A stretch of DNA of 24,583 bases from Thermoanaerobacterales bacterium (GCA_017577565.1 PKRH01000043.1:1-24583), one strand, 5' to 3'; shown: positions 1-8,153, counted from the stretch's first letter. Notes: generated from the sequence alone by a model not told the origin. Made by a program: numbers and translations.

Positions 1-54
1 GCCCCACCCGCCGGCGCGGACGAGGACGCCGGCGACGAGCGTGCGGCCTCCTGA
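1..54 (+). CDS. tatA: 3' end of probable twin-arginine translocase subunit TatA
   Basis: Only the last 17 codons and a TGA stop (52-54) are in the window. They encode a Pro/Ala/Gly- and Asp/Glu-rich tail (APPAGADEDAGDERAAS). Low-complexity charged C-terminal tails are usual in actinobacterial TatA, and tatA lies directly upstream of tatC-helY in Mycobacterium and many relatives; here tatC starts 27 bp downstream. The identity rests on this gene order and the tail composition, because the diagnostic N-terminal transmembrane and amphipathic helices are outside the window. Any other gene with an acidic tail is possible. Confidence 0.5.
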   Translation, partial: APPAGADEDAGDERAAS

Positions 55-81
55 CCCCGCCCGCCCCGGGGCCGCCCGCCG

Positions 82-855
82 ATGAGCGCCCAGCCCTCAC
101 CCGAGACCGGCATGACGCTGGTCGAGCACTTGGCGGAGCTGCGCCACCGCCTGATCGTCTGCGTCGTCGCCGTCGGCGTCGGCATGGTCGTCGGGTTCGT
201 CCTCTACGACTGGATCTTCGACTTCCTGCTCGCCCCCTACAAGGACGTCGTCCGCGGCGACCCGTCGGCGGGCGCCATCGGCGAGAACCTGCTCCAGACA
301 GACCCGCTGGAGGGCTTCGCCGTGCGCATGAAGACCTCGGCCTACGCCGGGGTCGCCCTGGCCATGCCGGTCATCCTCTGGCAGATCTGGCGGTTCGTCA
401 CCCCCGGCCTCTACGAGCACGAGCGCCGCTACGCGGTCCCGTTCGTCACCTCGGCGCTGGTCCTGTTCGTGCTCGGCGCCACCCTCGCCTACTTCACGCT
501 GCCCCGGGCGCTGGACTTCCTCGTCGACATCGGGGGCGACGACCTGGTCACCGCCTTCTCGCCGGGGAAGTACTTCCAGATGGTGACCTACATGATGCTG
601 GCGTTCGGCGTCGGGTTCGAGTTCCCGATCGTGCTGATCTTCCTGCAGCTCGCCGGCATCGTGGAGCCCGCGACCCTGCGCCGCGTCCGGCGCTACGCGA
701 TCGTCGGCATCTGCATCCTCGTCGCCGTCATCACGCCCTCGGGCGACCCGATCAGCATGCTGATGCTCTCGGCGCCGATGGTCCTGTTCTACGAGGCCGC
801 CATCCTGATCGGCGTGGTGCTCCTCAAGCGGCAGGCGGCGAAGGCGGGCGGGTGA
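82..855 (+). CDS. tatC: Sec-independent (twin-arginine) protein translocase subunit TatC
   Basis: TatC is the polytopic inner-membrane subunit that recognises twin-arginine signal peptides and, with TatA, exports folded proteins. The 257-residue product has the usual family length and about six hydrophobic segments. The family hallmark HLAELRHRL is at residues 16-24, just before the first membrane span (about 24-42). Also present are the conserved Y-x-H-E-R-R region after TM2 (111-116), FxLPRALDFL near 138-147, Glu180 in the GFEFP motif of the fourth span, and the TPSGDP turn (219-223) before the last spans. The ATG at 82 is the only sensible start; no clear Shine-Dalgarno precedes it, which fits translation from an upstream tatA message. 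The stop overlaps the start of the helicase gene by 4 bp (GTGA), implying translational coupling. Confidence 0.97.
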   Translation: MSAQPSPETGMTLVEHLAELRHRLIVCVVAVGVGMVVGFVLYDWIFDFLLAPYKDVVRGDPSAGAIGENLLQTDPLEGFAVRMKTSAYAGVALAMPVILWQIWRFVTPGLYEHERRYAVPFVTSALVLFVLGATLAYFTLPRALDFLVDIGGDDLVTAFSPGKYFQMVTYMMLAFGVGFEFPIVLIFLQLAGIVEPATLRRVRRYAIVGICILVAVITPSGDPISMLMLSAPMVLFYEAAILIGVVLLKRQAAKAGG

Positions 856-3539
856 GCGCGGCCACGCCCCGGTCCGACGGCGTCGGGGCGGGCGGCCACG
901 GCCACCCGTTCGAGCTGGACGAGTTCCAGCGGCGGGCGATCGCGGCCATCGACGAGGGCGCGTCGGTGCTGGTGGCCGCCCCGACGGGCGCCGGCAAGAC
1001 CGTCGTCGCCGAGCACGCCGTCGACCGGGCGCTCGCCGAGGGGGGCAAGGCCTTCTACACGACGCCGATCAAGGCGCTGTCGAACCAGAAGTTCGCCGAC
1101 CTGGCCCGCCGCCACGGGACGCACCGGGTCGGCCTGCTCACCGGCGACAACAGCATCAACGGCGACGCCCCGGTGGTGGTGATGACCACCGAGGTGCTGC
1201 GCAACATGATCTACGCGGCGTCGCCGGCCCTGGAGGGCCTGCGGTTCGTCGTCCTGGACGAGGTCCACTACCTGCAGGACGAGTACCGGGGGCCGGTGTG
1301 GGAGGAGGTGATCATCCACCTGCCGCCGTCGGTCGCCCTCGTGTGCCTCTCGGCCACCGTCTCCAACGCCGAGGAGGTCGCCGAGTGGCTGACGACCGTG
1401 CGGGGCGACACCCGGCTGATCCTGGAGGAGCGACGGCCGGTCGAGCTGGAGCACCTCTACCTCGTCGGCGACCGGCAGAGCGAGCGGCCCCGCCTGCTCC
1501 CGACGCTGGTCGACGGCCGCCCCAACGAGGAGGCCGCCCGGCTCGACCACGAGGCGGCTCCCACCCGGGGGTTCCGGCGCAACGCCCACCGCCGCCCCCG
1601 CCGCCGGCTCTACACGCCCCGCCGGCCGGAGGTCATCGAGCTGCTGCGCGAGCGGGACATGCTGCCGGCGCTCTACTTCATCTTCAGCCGGGCCGGCTGC
1701 GAGGACGCGGTCGAGGCCTGCCTCGGCGCCGGGCTGCGCCTCACCACCCACCAGGAGCGGGCCCGCATCCGGGAGATCGTCGCCGAGCGCACCGCGGCGC
1801 TGACCGACGACGACCTCGACGTGCTGGGCTTCGACCGCTGGTCGACCGCGCTCGAGCAGGGGCTGGCCGCCCACCACGCCGGGATGGTGCCGCCGTTCAA
1901 GGAGACGGTCGAGGCCTGCTTCGTCGAGGGGCTGGTCAAGGCCGTCTTCGCCACCGAGACGCTGGCCCTCGGCATCAACATGCCGGCGCGGTCGGTGGTC
2001 ATCGAGCGGCTGACGAAGTTCACCGGCGACGCGCGGACCTTCCTCACGCCGGGGGAGTACGCCCAGCTCACGGGCCGGGCCGGCCGGCGGGGGATCGACG
2101 ACGTCGGCTACGGCATCGTCCTGTGGTCGCCGTTCGTGCCCTTCGAGCAGGTGGCGGCGCTCGTCTCCAGCCGCACCTACGCGCTGCGCTCGGCGTTCCG
2201 GCCCACCTACAACATGGCGGCCAACCTGGTGCGCCGGTGCCCGCCGGCGGACGCCCACCACCTGCTCAACCTGTCCTTCGCCCAGTTCCAGGCCGACCAG
2301 GCCGTCGTGCGGCTGGAGGCCCGCATCGAGCAGCAGGAGGAGCGCCTCGACCTGCTCGAGCGGGAGGCCCGCTGCGACCGGGGCGACGTCCGGGAGTACC
2401 GGCGGCTGCGCGAGGCCGAGCGCGAGGAGTCGGCCCCGACCCCGGCGGTGCGCAGCGCCATCGAGTTCGCCATCGCCCGGCTGCTGCCCGGCGACGTCGT
2501 CGACGCCGGCCGCCACCGGCTGGCCGTCCTCTCGGTCGCCCAGCGGAAGGGCGGCACGCTGCGGCTCCGGGGCGTCGACACCGCCGGCGAGCTGGTCACG
2601 GTCCACCCCGACGACCTGCTGGCCCCGCCGGAGCGGGTGGGCCACATCGACCTCCCCCGGCCGTACCAGCCGAACAACCGGGCCTTCCAGCACCGGGTGG
2701 CCGCCGAGCTGCGGGGCCTCGCCGGCGCGGGCGGCGACGCCACCCCGGAGCCGGCGCCGCCGTCGGCGACGGCCCGCGCCGTGGCCGAGCACCCCGTCCA
2801 CGCCTGCCCCGACCGCGACCGCCACCTGCGGGCCCTCGCCCAGGCCGAGCGCACCCGGCGCGACCTCGAGCGGCTGCGCCGCGACGTGCGGTCGCGCACC
2901 GAGTCGCTGGCCCGGCGGTTCGACCGGGTGCTGCGGCTGCTGGAGGCCTGGGGGTACCTCGACGGCTGGGCCCTGACCCCCCGGGGCGAGCTGCTGGCCC
3001 GCACCTACCACGAGTGCGACCTCCTCGTCGCCGAGGCGATGGCCTCGGGCCTGCTCGACGGCCTCGACGCGCCCGAGCTCGCCGGCCTGGTCTCGTGCTT
3101 CACCTACGAGCAGCGGGGCCCGGGGCCGGCGCCCGCGCCGTGGTTCCCGACCCGGCGCCTGCGGGAGCGGTGGGGCCACGTCGAGCAGCTGGCCGCCGAG
3201 CTGCGGGCCGACGAGGAGGCCGCCGGCCTGCCCCCCACCCGGCCGCCCGACCCGGGGTTCGCGGCGCTGGCCCACGCCTGGGCCGCCGGCGAGCCGCTGG
3301 GGGAGGTGCTCGGCGACGACGAGCTCTCCGGCGGCGACTTCGTCCGCAACGTCAAGACACTCATCGACCTGGTGCGCCAGATCGGCGACGTCGTCCCCGA
3401 CCGGGCGACCGCGCGCACCGCCCGCGCGGCCGCCGAGGCGCTGCACCGGGGCGTCGTGTCGATCTCCTCGACCCTCGACGAGGTGGTCGGGGCCGACGCC
3501 GCCGACGGCACCGGTCGCGTGCCCCGGGACGTGCCGTGA
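852..3539 (+). CDS. helY: Ski2/Mtr4-family DEAD/DEAH-box RNA helicase (HelY-like)
   Basis: The 895-residue protein carries the full superfamily 2 helicase core: motif I APTGAGKT (43-50), motif Ia TTPIKALSNQK (70-80), motif II DEVHY (136-140), motif III SAT (167-169), a IV-like ALYFIFSR (273-280), motif V VFATETLALGINMPAR (365-380) and motif VI QLTGRAGRRG (405-414). After the core come a long helical insertion and a C-terminal helical region typical of Ski2/Mtr4/HelY proteins (DSHCT-like), which act on structured RNA in processing or decay. The tatA-tatC-helY order is the same as in mycobacteria, supporting the symbol. A basic stretch, RRNAHRRPRRRL (242-253), inserts between the two RecA lobes. 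The GTG start at 852 overlaps the tatC stop by 4 bp. The physiological RNA substrate cannot be read from the sequence. Confidence 0.93.
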   Translation: MSAATPRSDGVGAGGHGHPFELDEFQRRAIAAIDEGASVLVAAPTGAGKTVVAEHAVDRALAEGGKAFYTTPIKALSNQKFADLARRHGTHRVGLLTGDNSINGDAPVVVMTTEVLRNMIYAASPALEGLRFVVLDEVHYLQDEYRGPVWEEVIIHLPPSVALVCLSATVSNAEEVAEWLTTVRGDTRLILEERRPVELEHLYLVGDRQSERPRLLPTLVDGRPNEEAARLDHEAAPTRGFRRNAHRRPRRRLYTPRRPEVIELLRERDMLPALYFIFSRAGCEDAVEACLGAGLRLTTHQERARIREIVAERTAALTDDDLDVLGFDRWSTALEQGLAAHHAGMVPPFKETVEACFVEGLVKAVFATETLALGINMPARSVVIERLTKFTGDARTFLTPGEYAQLTGRAGRRGIDDVGYGIVLWSPFVPFEQVAALVSSRTYALRSAFRPTYNMAANLVRRCPPADAHHLLNLSFAQFQADQAVVRLEARIEQQEERLDLLEREARCDRGDVREYRRLREAEREESAPTPAVRSAIEFAIARLLPGDVVDAGRHRLAVLSVAQRKGGTLRLRGVDTAGELVTVHPDDLLAPPERVGHIDLPRPYQPNNRAFQHRVAAELRGLAGAGGDATPEPAPPSATARAVAEHPVHACPDRDRHLRALAQAERTRRDLERLRRDVRSRTESLARRFDRVLRLLEAWGYLDGWALTPRGELLARTYHECDLLVAEAMASGLLDGLDAPELAGLVSCFTYEQRGPGPAPAPWFPTRRLRERWGHVEQLAAELRADEEAAGLPPTRPPDPGFAALAHAWAAGEPLGEVLGDDELSGGDFVRNVKTLIDLVRQIGDVVPDRATARTARAAAEALHRGVVSISSTLDEVVGADAADGTGRVPRDVP

Positions 3540-4153
3540 CGATCCGCAAGGGCGAGGAGTGGGGCGAGCCCGGCGGGCTGCCGCCCGACGGCGTGCTGGT
3601 GGCCAGCGACGCCGAGGCCCGGCGCGTCGTCACCGAGGCCCGGCGGGCCGGCGAGCCGGTCCCGCCCCTCGGGCTCGTCGGCGGCGACCTCTGCCGGACG
3701 CTCGGCGGGCGGGGCGACGTCGACCGGGTCCGGTCCCCGGCGGGCGTGCGCCTGCCGACCGACCTCGGCGCCGTCCTCCTCGACGGCGTCCAGCACTGGT
3801 TCGTCGCCCACCTCGTGGCCCGGCGGTCGTGGTGGCGGGGCCGCGTCGTCGCGATCATGAACGCGCAGTTCCTGGGCGACTGGGACGTGGCGCCGCGCGC
3901 CCACCCCGGCGACGGCGTGCTCGACGTCGCCGACGTGTCGCCCTCGATGCCGCTGCTCGACCGGTGGCGGGCCCGGGGCCGGCTGCCGAGCGGGGCCCAC
4001 GTGCCGCACCCGGACATCGCCGTCAGCCGGCGCCGGGCGCTCCAGATCGACCTCGGCCGGCCGACCCCGGTGTGGCTGGACGGCGAGCGGGTGGGCGAGG
4101 CCCGCCACCTCGCCGTGCGGGTCGAGCCCGACGCGCTGGTCTGCGTCGTCTGA
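3536..4153 (+). CDS. Short diacylglycerol/lipid-kinase-like protein (C-terminal DAGK domain, degenerate kinase motif)
   Basis: This 205-residue product starts with a GTG whose last two bases begin the helicase stop (GTGA overlap), so it is probably translated with helY. The segment from Asn109 (NAQFLGDWDVAP, then HPGDGVLDV to residue 131) resembles the NG-x-y/f-GGG-x-x-x-AP-x-A-x-x-x-DG-x-LDV signature of the YegS/diacylglycerol-kinase C-terminal beta-sandwich, and the end (PTPVWLDGERVG...) fits the substrate-side strand of that fold. The family's catalytic GGDGT loop is absent; the closest match is GGDLCRT at 49-55. At 205 aa it is about 100 residues shorter than normal lipid kinases. It could be an inactive relative, a lipid-binding protein or a divergent enzyme. 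Fold assignment is moderately sure; activity is unknown. Confidence 0.6.
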   Translation: MTIRKGEEWGEPGGLPPDGVLVASDAEARRVVTEARRAGEPVPPLGLVGGDLCRTLGGRGDVDRVRSPAGVRLPTDLGAVLLDGVQHWFVAHLVARRSWWRGRVVAIMNAQFLGDWDVAPRAHPGDGVLDVADVSPSMPLLDRWRARGRLPSGAHVPHPDIAVSRRRALQIDLGRPTPVWLDGERVGEARHLAVRVEPDALVCVV

Positions 4154-4194
4154 CCGGCGCGCCGGGCGGGGTGCCCCGGGCGGCGCCCTGCCGT

Positions 4195-4200
4195 TAGCGT
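4195..4200 (+). promoter_or_regulatory. Leaderless-type -10 box TAGCGT for the MDR oxidoreductase
   Basis: TAGCGT fits the actinobacterial TANNNT -10 pattern and ends 8 nt before the GTG at 4209. There is no Shine-Dalgarno, so the transcript would begin at or next to the start codon. No convincing -35 is visible. Confidence 0.5.
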
Positions 4201-4208
4201 CATCGCCC

Positions 4209-5195
4209 GTGCGCGCCTGGATCCTCGACGAGTCCCCCGGCAGCTACCGCGACGGCGAGGTCGACGACCCGCCGGTGGGCCCCGGTGACGTGCGGGTCCG
4301 GCCGGTGGCCTCGGCGCTCAACCACATGGACCTGTGGCTGACCCGGGGCCTGCCGAAGCCGCCGCTGCCGCACGTGCCGGGCTGCGACGTGGCCGGCGTC
4401 GTCGAGGCCGTGGGGGAGGGGGTCGAGGGCGTCGCCGTGGGTGACGAGGTGGTCGTCAACCCGGCCGTTGCCCCGCTCGACGCCGTGGTCGCCCACGGCA
4501 TCGACGCCCCCCTCGGCCGCGGCTTCCAGATCGTCGGCGAGCACCGCTGGGGCGGCCACGCCGACCTCGTCGTCGTGCCGGCCCGCAACGTCGTCCCCCG
4601 GCCCGCGGGCCGGAGCTGGGAGGAGTGCGCGGCCTACCCGCTGGCCACGCTGACCGCGTGGCGGATGCTGCGTCGGGCCCGCCTGATGGCGGGGGAGTCG
4701 GTGCTCATCACCGGCATCGGCGGCGGCGTCAGCGCGGCGGCGCTCGCCCTCGCGCTGCGGGCGGGCGCCACCGTCTACGTCACCTCCCGCCACGAGGCCA
4801 AGCGCCGGCGGGCGATCGAGGCCGGGGCGACCGACGCCTTCGACTCGGCGGAGGACTGGCCGGTCACCGTCGACGTCGTGGTCGAGAGCGTCGGGCCGGC
4901 CACCTGGGAGCGCTCGATCCGGGCGCTGCGGCCCGGGGGCCGGCTGGTCGTGTGCGGCGGCACCTCCGGCCCCACGGTCGAGCTGAACCTGCCCCGCCTG
5001 TTCTTCAAGCAGATCGAGATCATCGGCTCGACCATGGGCTCGTACCCCGAGTTCGACCACGTGACCCGGCTCGTCGCCGCCGGCCTGCCGGTCCAGGTCG
5101 ACGCCGTCTTCGACCGGTCCGAGTACCCGGCCGCGCTGGAGCGGCTGCGGCGGGGCGAGCAGCTCGGCAAGGTCGTGCTGCGCCACGACGGCTGA
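4209..5195 (+). CDS. Zinc-site-lacking MDR-family alcohol dehydrogenase / quinone oxidoreductase
   Basis: The 328-residue protein is a medium-chain dehydrogenase/reductase, an NAD(P)H-dependent oxidoreductase. The GroES-like half contains PHVPGCDVAGVVEAVG (54-69) and VGDEVVVNP (77-85). The Rossmann half has a nucleotide-binding GIGGGVSAA (169-177) followed by AGATVYVTSR, and a late RPGGRLVVCGGTSG strand. The lobe that in zinc MDRs carries four structural cysteines is present as sequence (86-106) but contains no cysteine, and the catalytic-zinc Cys is replaced by the NHMD stretch (38-41). Its nearest relatives therefore look like zinc ADHs that lost metal binding, or quinone-oxidoreductase-like enzymes. 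The substrate is unknown. It has its own leaderless-type promoter and is followed by a GC-rich hairpin. Confidence 0.85.
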   Translation: MRAWILDESPGSYRDGEVDDPPVGPGDVRVRPVASALNHMDLWLTRGLPKPPLPHVPGCDVAGVVEAVGEGVEGVAVGDEVVVNPAVAPLDAVVAHGIDAPLGRGFQIVGEHRWGGHADLVVVPARNVVPRPAGRSWEECAAYPLATLTAWRMLRRARLMAGESVLITGIGGGVSAAALALALRAGATVYVTSRHEAKRRRAIEAGATDAFDSAEDWPVTVDVVVESVGPATWERSIRALRPGGRLVVCGGTSGPTVELNLPRLFFKQIEIIGSTMGSYPEFDHVTRLVAAGLPVQVDAVFDRSEYPAALERLRRGEQLGKVVLRHDG

Positions 5196-5200
5196 GGTCG

Positions 5201-5219
5201 GGCCGGGGGCGCCCCGGCC
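5201..5219 (+). terminator. GC-rich hairpin after the MDR gene
   Basis: A perfect 8-bp stem, GGCCGGGG (5201-5208) with CCCCGGCC (5212-5219), closes a 3-nt loop. It lies 6 nt after the stop codon and just upstream of the next gene's -10. There is no T-tract, so it is at best a U-less actinobacterial-type terminator. Confidence 0.4.
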
Positions 5220-5227
5220 GGCCCCGG

Positions 5228-5233
5228 TAGCGT
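5228..5233 (+). promoter_or_regulatory. Leaderless-type -10 box TAGCGT for the M20 amidohydrolase
   Basis: The hexamer is identical to the one before the MDR gene and has the same 8-nt spacing to the start codon (ATG 5242). No Shine-Dalgarno is present and no clear -35 is seen. Confidence 0.5.
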
Positions 5234-5241
5234 GGCGGCCC

Positions 5242-6453
5242 ATGGAGCCGTCCCGCCTCCGCGAGGCCAAGTCCCGGCTGGCCGCCGAGGTCGACCGCCG
5301 GGCCGACCTGCTGGTCGACGTGTCCCGCCGCATCCACGCCCACCCCGAGCTCAACTACGAGGAGCACTACGCCCACGACCTGCTGACCGGCGTGCTCGAG
5401 GAGGCGGGCCTGTCCGTCACCCGGTCGGCCCGGGGGGTGGCCACCGCCTTCGAGGCGGTCGCCGGGCACGACGGCCCGACCGTCGCCGTCATCTGCGAGT
5501 ACGACGCCCTGCCGGGGATCGGCCACGCCTGCGGCCACAACGTCATCGCCGCCGCCGGGCTGGGTGCCGGGCTGGCGGCCGCGGCGCTGGCCGACGAGCT
5601 CGGCGGCCGGGTCCTCGTGGTGGGCACGCCGGCCGAGGAGGGCGGGGGCGGGAAGGTGCCGCTGATCGAGGCCGGCACCTTCGACGGCGTCGACGCGGCG
5701 CTGATGGTGCACCCGGCCGACGCCGACCTGACGGCCATGGACGTCGTGGCGCTGCACCAGGCGCACGTCACCTACCACGGCGAGGCCGCCCACGCGGCCG
5801 CGGCGCCCCACCTGGGCCGCAACGCCCTCGATGCCGCCGTGCTGGGCTACGTCAACGTCGCCGCGCTCCGTCAGCACATCGAGGCCGGCGAGCGCATCCA
5901 CGGCATCATCACCGAGGGCGGCGAGCGGGCGAACGTCGTGCCCCGCCGGGCCCGGGCCGAGTGGATCGTGCGGTCGACGACGGTCGCCAAGCTCGAGGCG
6001 CTCAAGGCCCGGTTCCTCGCCTGCCTGGAGGCGGGCGCGGCCGCGGCCGGCTGCGAGATGGAGGTCGCCTGGGTCGACCCCGTCTACGCCGACATGATCG
6101 ACAACGCGGCCATCGTCGAGCGCTACCGGGCCAACGCCCGGGCGCTGGGCCGCGAGGTCCGCGACCCGTCGCCCGAGGCCCGGGTGGTGGGGAGCACCGA
6201 CATGGGCAACGTCAGCTACGTGACGCCGTCCATCCACCCGATGATCCGGGTCGCGCCGCCGGGGGTCGCCATCCACACGCCGGAGTTCGCCACCTGGGCC
6301 GGCGGCCCGGAGGGCGACCGGGCCGCGCTCGACGGGGCGAAGATCCTCGCCTGGACCGTCGCCGACCTGTGGCTCGACGCCGCGCTGCGGGAGCGCGCCC
6401 GCGAGGAGTGGCAGGCCGCCCGCGGCGCTCGCACCGCTGGTCACGCAGCGTGA
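5242..6453 (+). CDS. M20-family metallopeptidase / amidohydrolase (AbgB/PM20D2-like)
   Basis: The 403-residue protein is a probable di-zinc hydrolase that cleaves an amide bond in an N-acyl or aminoacyl conjugate. Metal and catalytic motifs of the M20D/amidohydrolase group are visible: YDALPGIGHACGHN (87-100, with Cys97 and His99), GTPAEEGGGG (128-137, with the Glu pair at 132-133), a His at 157 (MVHPAD), a dimerisation-domain His in GEAAHAAAAP, and the late GSTDMGNVS and IHTPEFA segments. The cysteine in place of the usual first ligand and the STDMGNVS motif fit the p-aminobenzoyl-glutamate hydrolase/PM20D2 branch better than classical peptidases. Length is normal and no signal peptide is present, so it is cytoplasmic. 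The exact substrate cannot be told. Confidence 0.88.
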   Translation: MEPSRLREAKSRLAAEVDRRADLLVDVSRRIHAHPELNYEEHYAHDLLTGVLEEAGLSVTRSARGVATAFEAVAGHDGPTVAVICEYDALPGIGHACGHNVIAAAGLGAGLAAAALADELGGRVLVVGTPAEEGGGGKVPLIEAGTFDGVDAALMVHPADADLTAMDVVALHQAHVTYHGEAAHAAAAPHLGRNALDAAVLGYVNVAALRQHIEAGERIHGIITEGGERANVVPRRARAEWIVRSTTVAKLEALKARFLACLEAGAAAAGCEMEVAWVDPVYADMIDNAAIVERYRANARALGREVRDPSPEARVVGSTDMGNVSYVTPSIHPMIRVAPPGVAIHTPEFATWAGGPEGDRAALDGAKILAWTVADLWLDAALRERAREEWQAARGARTAGHAA

Positions 6454-6504
6454 GCACACGACGGGCGGCGCCGGACCATCCCCGGGGTGGCGCAGCCCGA
6501 GCCC

Positions 6505-6510
6505 TACGAT
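6505..6510 (+). promoter_or_regulatory. Probable -10 box TACGAT for the tandem ThyX-like gene
   Basis: TACGAT matches TANNNT and ends 10 nt before the ATG at 6521, with no Shine-Dalgarno between. The spacing is slightly long for a strictly leaderless mRNA, so a leader of only a few nucleotides is possible. Confidence 0.45.
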
Positions 6511-6520
6511 CGGGGCCCCT

Positions 6521-8131
6521 ATGACGGTCTACGTCAGCGAGGAGTTCACCCCGGCCGAGGCCGACATCCTCCGGCGGTACTTCACCAACCTCGACGGACC
6601 GGTCTTCGCCCTCGTCAACCTCCCCGAGGTGGTGAAGGGGGCGCTGTTCGCCCGCTACTCCCGCTCCCCGAAGAGCCTGCGTCGCCTCTTCCTCGACGAG
6701 TTCGTCGGCGACCTCGACATGGCCGGCGACGTGACCTTCGACGCGACCGTCGGCCTGCGCCGGGCCGAGGAGCTCTACGACCGGGTCTTCTACGAGTACG
6801 GCGACGACTCGGTCGCCCAGCTCGGGGGTGTGCACCTCGCCTGCGAGCAGGCCTCGAACCTGCTGACCAAGGTGCTCGAGTGGGGCCGGCTGATGTCCTA
6901 CCTCGAGCAGTCGACCCGCTACATCAGCTACGACACCCGGCTCGGCGGGCGGTACCGCTACTACCGCGACCCGGAGGTGCTCGGCAGCCCGCTGGGCCTG
7001 CGCTACATCGCCGACCTCGACCGCATGTTCGACGCCTACGCGGAGATGGCGGCGGTCATGCTCGACCACTTCCGCGAGCGCTACCCGAAGCAGCCGGGCG
7101 ACAGCGACTTCGTCCACCGCCAGGCCGTCAAGGCCAAGGCGCTCGACACGGTCCGGGGCGCGCTGCCGGCCGCCGCGCTGTCGAACGTCGGCATCTACGG
7201 GACCGGGCAGGCCTACGAGGCGTTGCTGCTGCGCATGCGGGCCCACCCGCTGCCCGAGGCCCGCACCTACGCCGACCTCATGCTCACCGAGCTGCGCAAG
7301 GTCATCCCCAGCTTCCTGACCCGGGTCGACGTCGCCGACCGGGGCGTCGCCACCAGCGCCTACATGGCCACCAACCGGGCCGCGATGGAGGAGATCGCCG
7401 CCCGCCTCTTCCCGTCGCAGGAGGCCGAGCCCGGCACCGAGCCGCACGTCGAGCTGGTGGACTTCGACCCCGACGCCGAGGTCCACCTGGTCACGGCCAT
7501 GCTCTACCCGTACACCGACCGCAGCGAGGCCGAGATCGAGGCCCGGGTGCGGGAGATGACCGTCGACGAGCGGCTCGCGGTGGTCCGGGCGTACGTGGGC
7601 GACCGCCGCAACCGCCGCCACCGGCCCGGCCGGGCCTTCGAGCGGCCGAGCTACCGCTTCGACGTGCTGGCCGACTACGGCGCGTTCCGCGACCTGCAGC
7701 GCCACCGCATGCTCACCATCGAGTGGCAGCCGCTGTCGCCCCGCCACGGCTACACCCGCCCCCAGGCCGTCGTGGACGCCGGGTGCGGCGACCTGTTCGA
7801 CGAGACCATGGCCCGGTCCCGCGACCTCTACGAGGCCCTGGCCGAGCGGTTCCCGGCCCAGGCCCCCTACGCCGTCGCCCTGGCCTACCGGGTCCGGTTC
7901 GTCATGCAGATGAACGCCCGCGAGGCCATGCACGTCATCGAGCTGCGGTCCTCGCCCCAGGGGCACCCCGCCTACCGCTCGGTGGCGCAGCAGATGCACC
8001 GGCTCATCGCCGAGAAGGCCGGCCACCGGGCCATCGCCGAGGCGATGCGCTTCGCCGACCACTCGCCCGAGCCCGAGCTCGAGCGGCTGCCCGCCGAGCG
8101 GCGGGCCGAGCAGCGCCGCCTGTCGCGCTGA
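6521..8131 (+). CDS. Tandem-domain FAD-dependent thymidylate synthase (ThyX/Thy1)-like protein
   Basis: The 536-residue protein appears to contain two Thy1 domains, whereas catalytic ThyX has one domain of about 220-250 aa. The N-terminal half ends in WGRLMSYLEQSTRY (121-134), which aligns with the ThyX signature RHRxxSxNExSxRY but has WGR instead of RHR. The C-terminal half has the RHR itself (394-396, in LQRHRMLTIEWQPLSPRHGY), but the following Ser/Asn/Glu pattern is altered. It also has the distal ThyX-like NAREAMHVIELR (465-476) and the following SSPQGHP. Each half therefore keeps a different part of the canonical motif. Such duplicated proteins are often auto-named thymidylate synthase; whether they make dTMP is not settled by sequence. 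The gene has its own promoter and no nucleotide-metabolism neighbours. Confidence 0.82.
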   Translation: MTVYVSEEFTPAEADILRRYFTNLDGPVFALVNLPEVVKGALFARYSRSPKSLRRLFLDEFVGDLDMAGDVTFDATVGLRRAEELYDRVFYEYGDDSVAQLGGVHLACEQASNLLTKVLEWGRLMSYLEQSTRYISYDTRLGGRYRYYRDPEVLGSPLGLRYIADLDRMFDAYAEMAAVMLDHFRERYPKQPGDSDFVHRQAVKAKALDTVRGALPAAALSNVGIYGTGQAYEALLLRMRAHPLPEARTYADLMLTELRKVIPSFLTRVDVADRGVATSAYMATNRAAMEEIAARLFPSQEAEPGTEPHVELVDFDPDAEVHLVTAMLYPYTDRSEAEIEARVREMTVDERLAVVRAYVGDRRNRRHRPGRAFERPSYRFDVLADYGAFRDLQRHRMLTIEWQPLSPRHGYTRPQAVVDAGCGDLFDETMARSRDLYEALAERFPAQAPYAVALAYRVRFVMQMNAREAMHVIELRSSPQGHPAYRSVAQQMHRLIAEKAGHRAIAEAMRFADHSPEPELERLPAERRAEQRRLSR

Positions 8132-8137
8132 CCCGGA

Positions 8138-8153
8138 GCCGACCACCCTCGGC
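8138..8153 (+). terminator. Short hairpin after the ThyX-like gene
   Basis: GCCGA (8138-8142) pairs with TCGGC (8149-8153) across a 6-nt loop, beginning 6 nt past the stop and followed by a mildly T-containing GTGTTCC. The stem is weak; it is only suggestive of termination. Confidence 0.25.

Noticed and set aside
789..3446. Very long minus-strand open frame (885 aa) opposite the helicase gene
   Set aside because: It is the antisense shadow of helY in GC-rich DNA: a low-complexity Arg/Gly/Pro/Val product without domains, while the plus frame has all helicase motifs.
1298..3535. Plus-strand frame running through helY into the lipid-kinase-like gene, giving a 951-aa product
   Set aside because: Only the last 205 codons (from the GTG at 3536) read like a protein. 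The earlier part is Arg/Pro/Gly noise overlapping the helicase.
4154..4194. Possible terminator hairpin after the lipid-kinase-like gene
   Set aside because: Only a 4-bp stem with reasonable loop, or stems with loops of 2 or over 20 nt, can be drawn; not better than chance in such GC-rich DNA.
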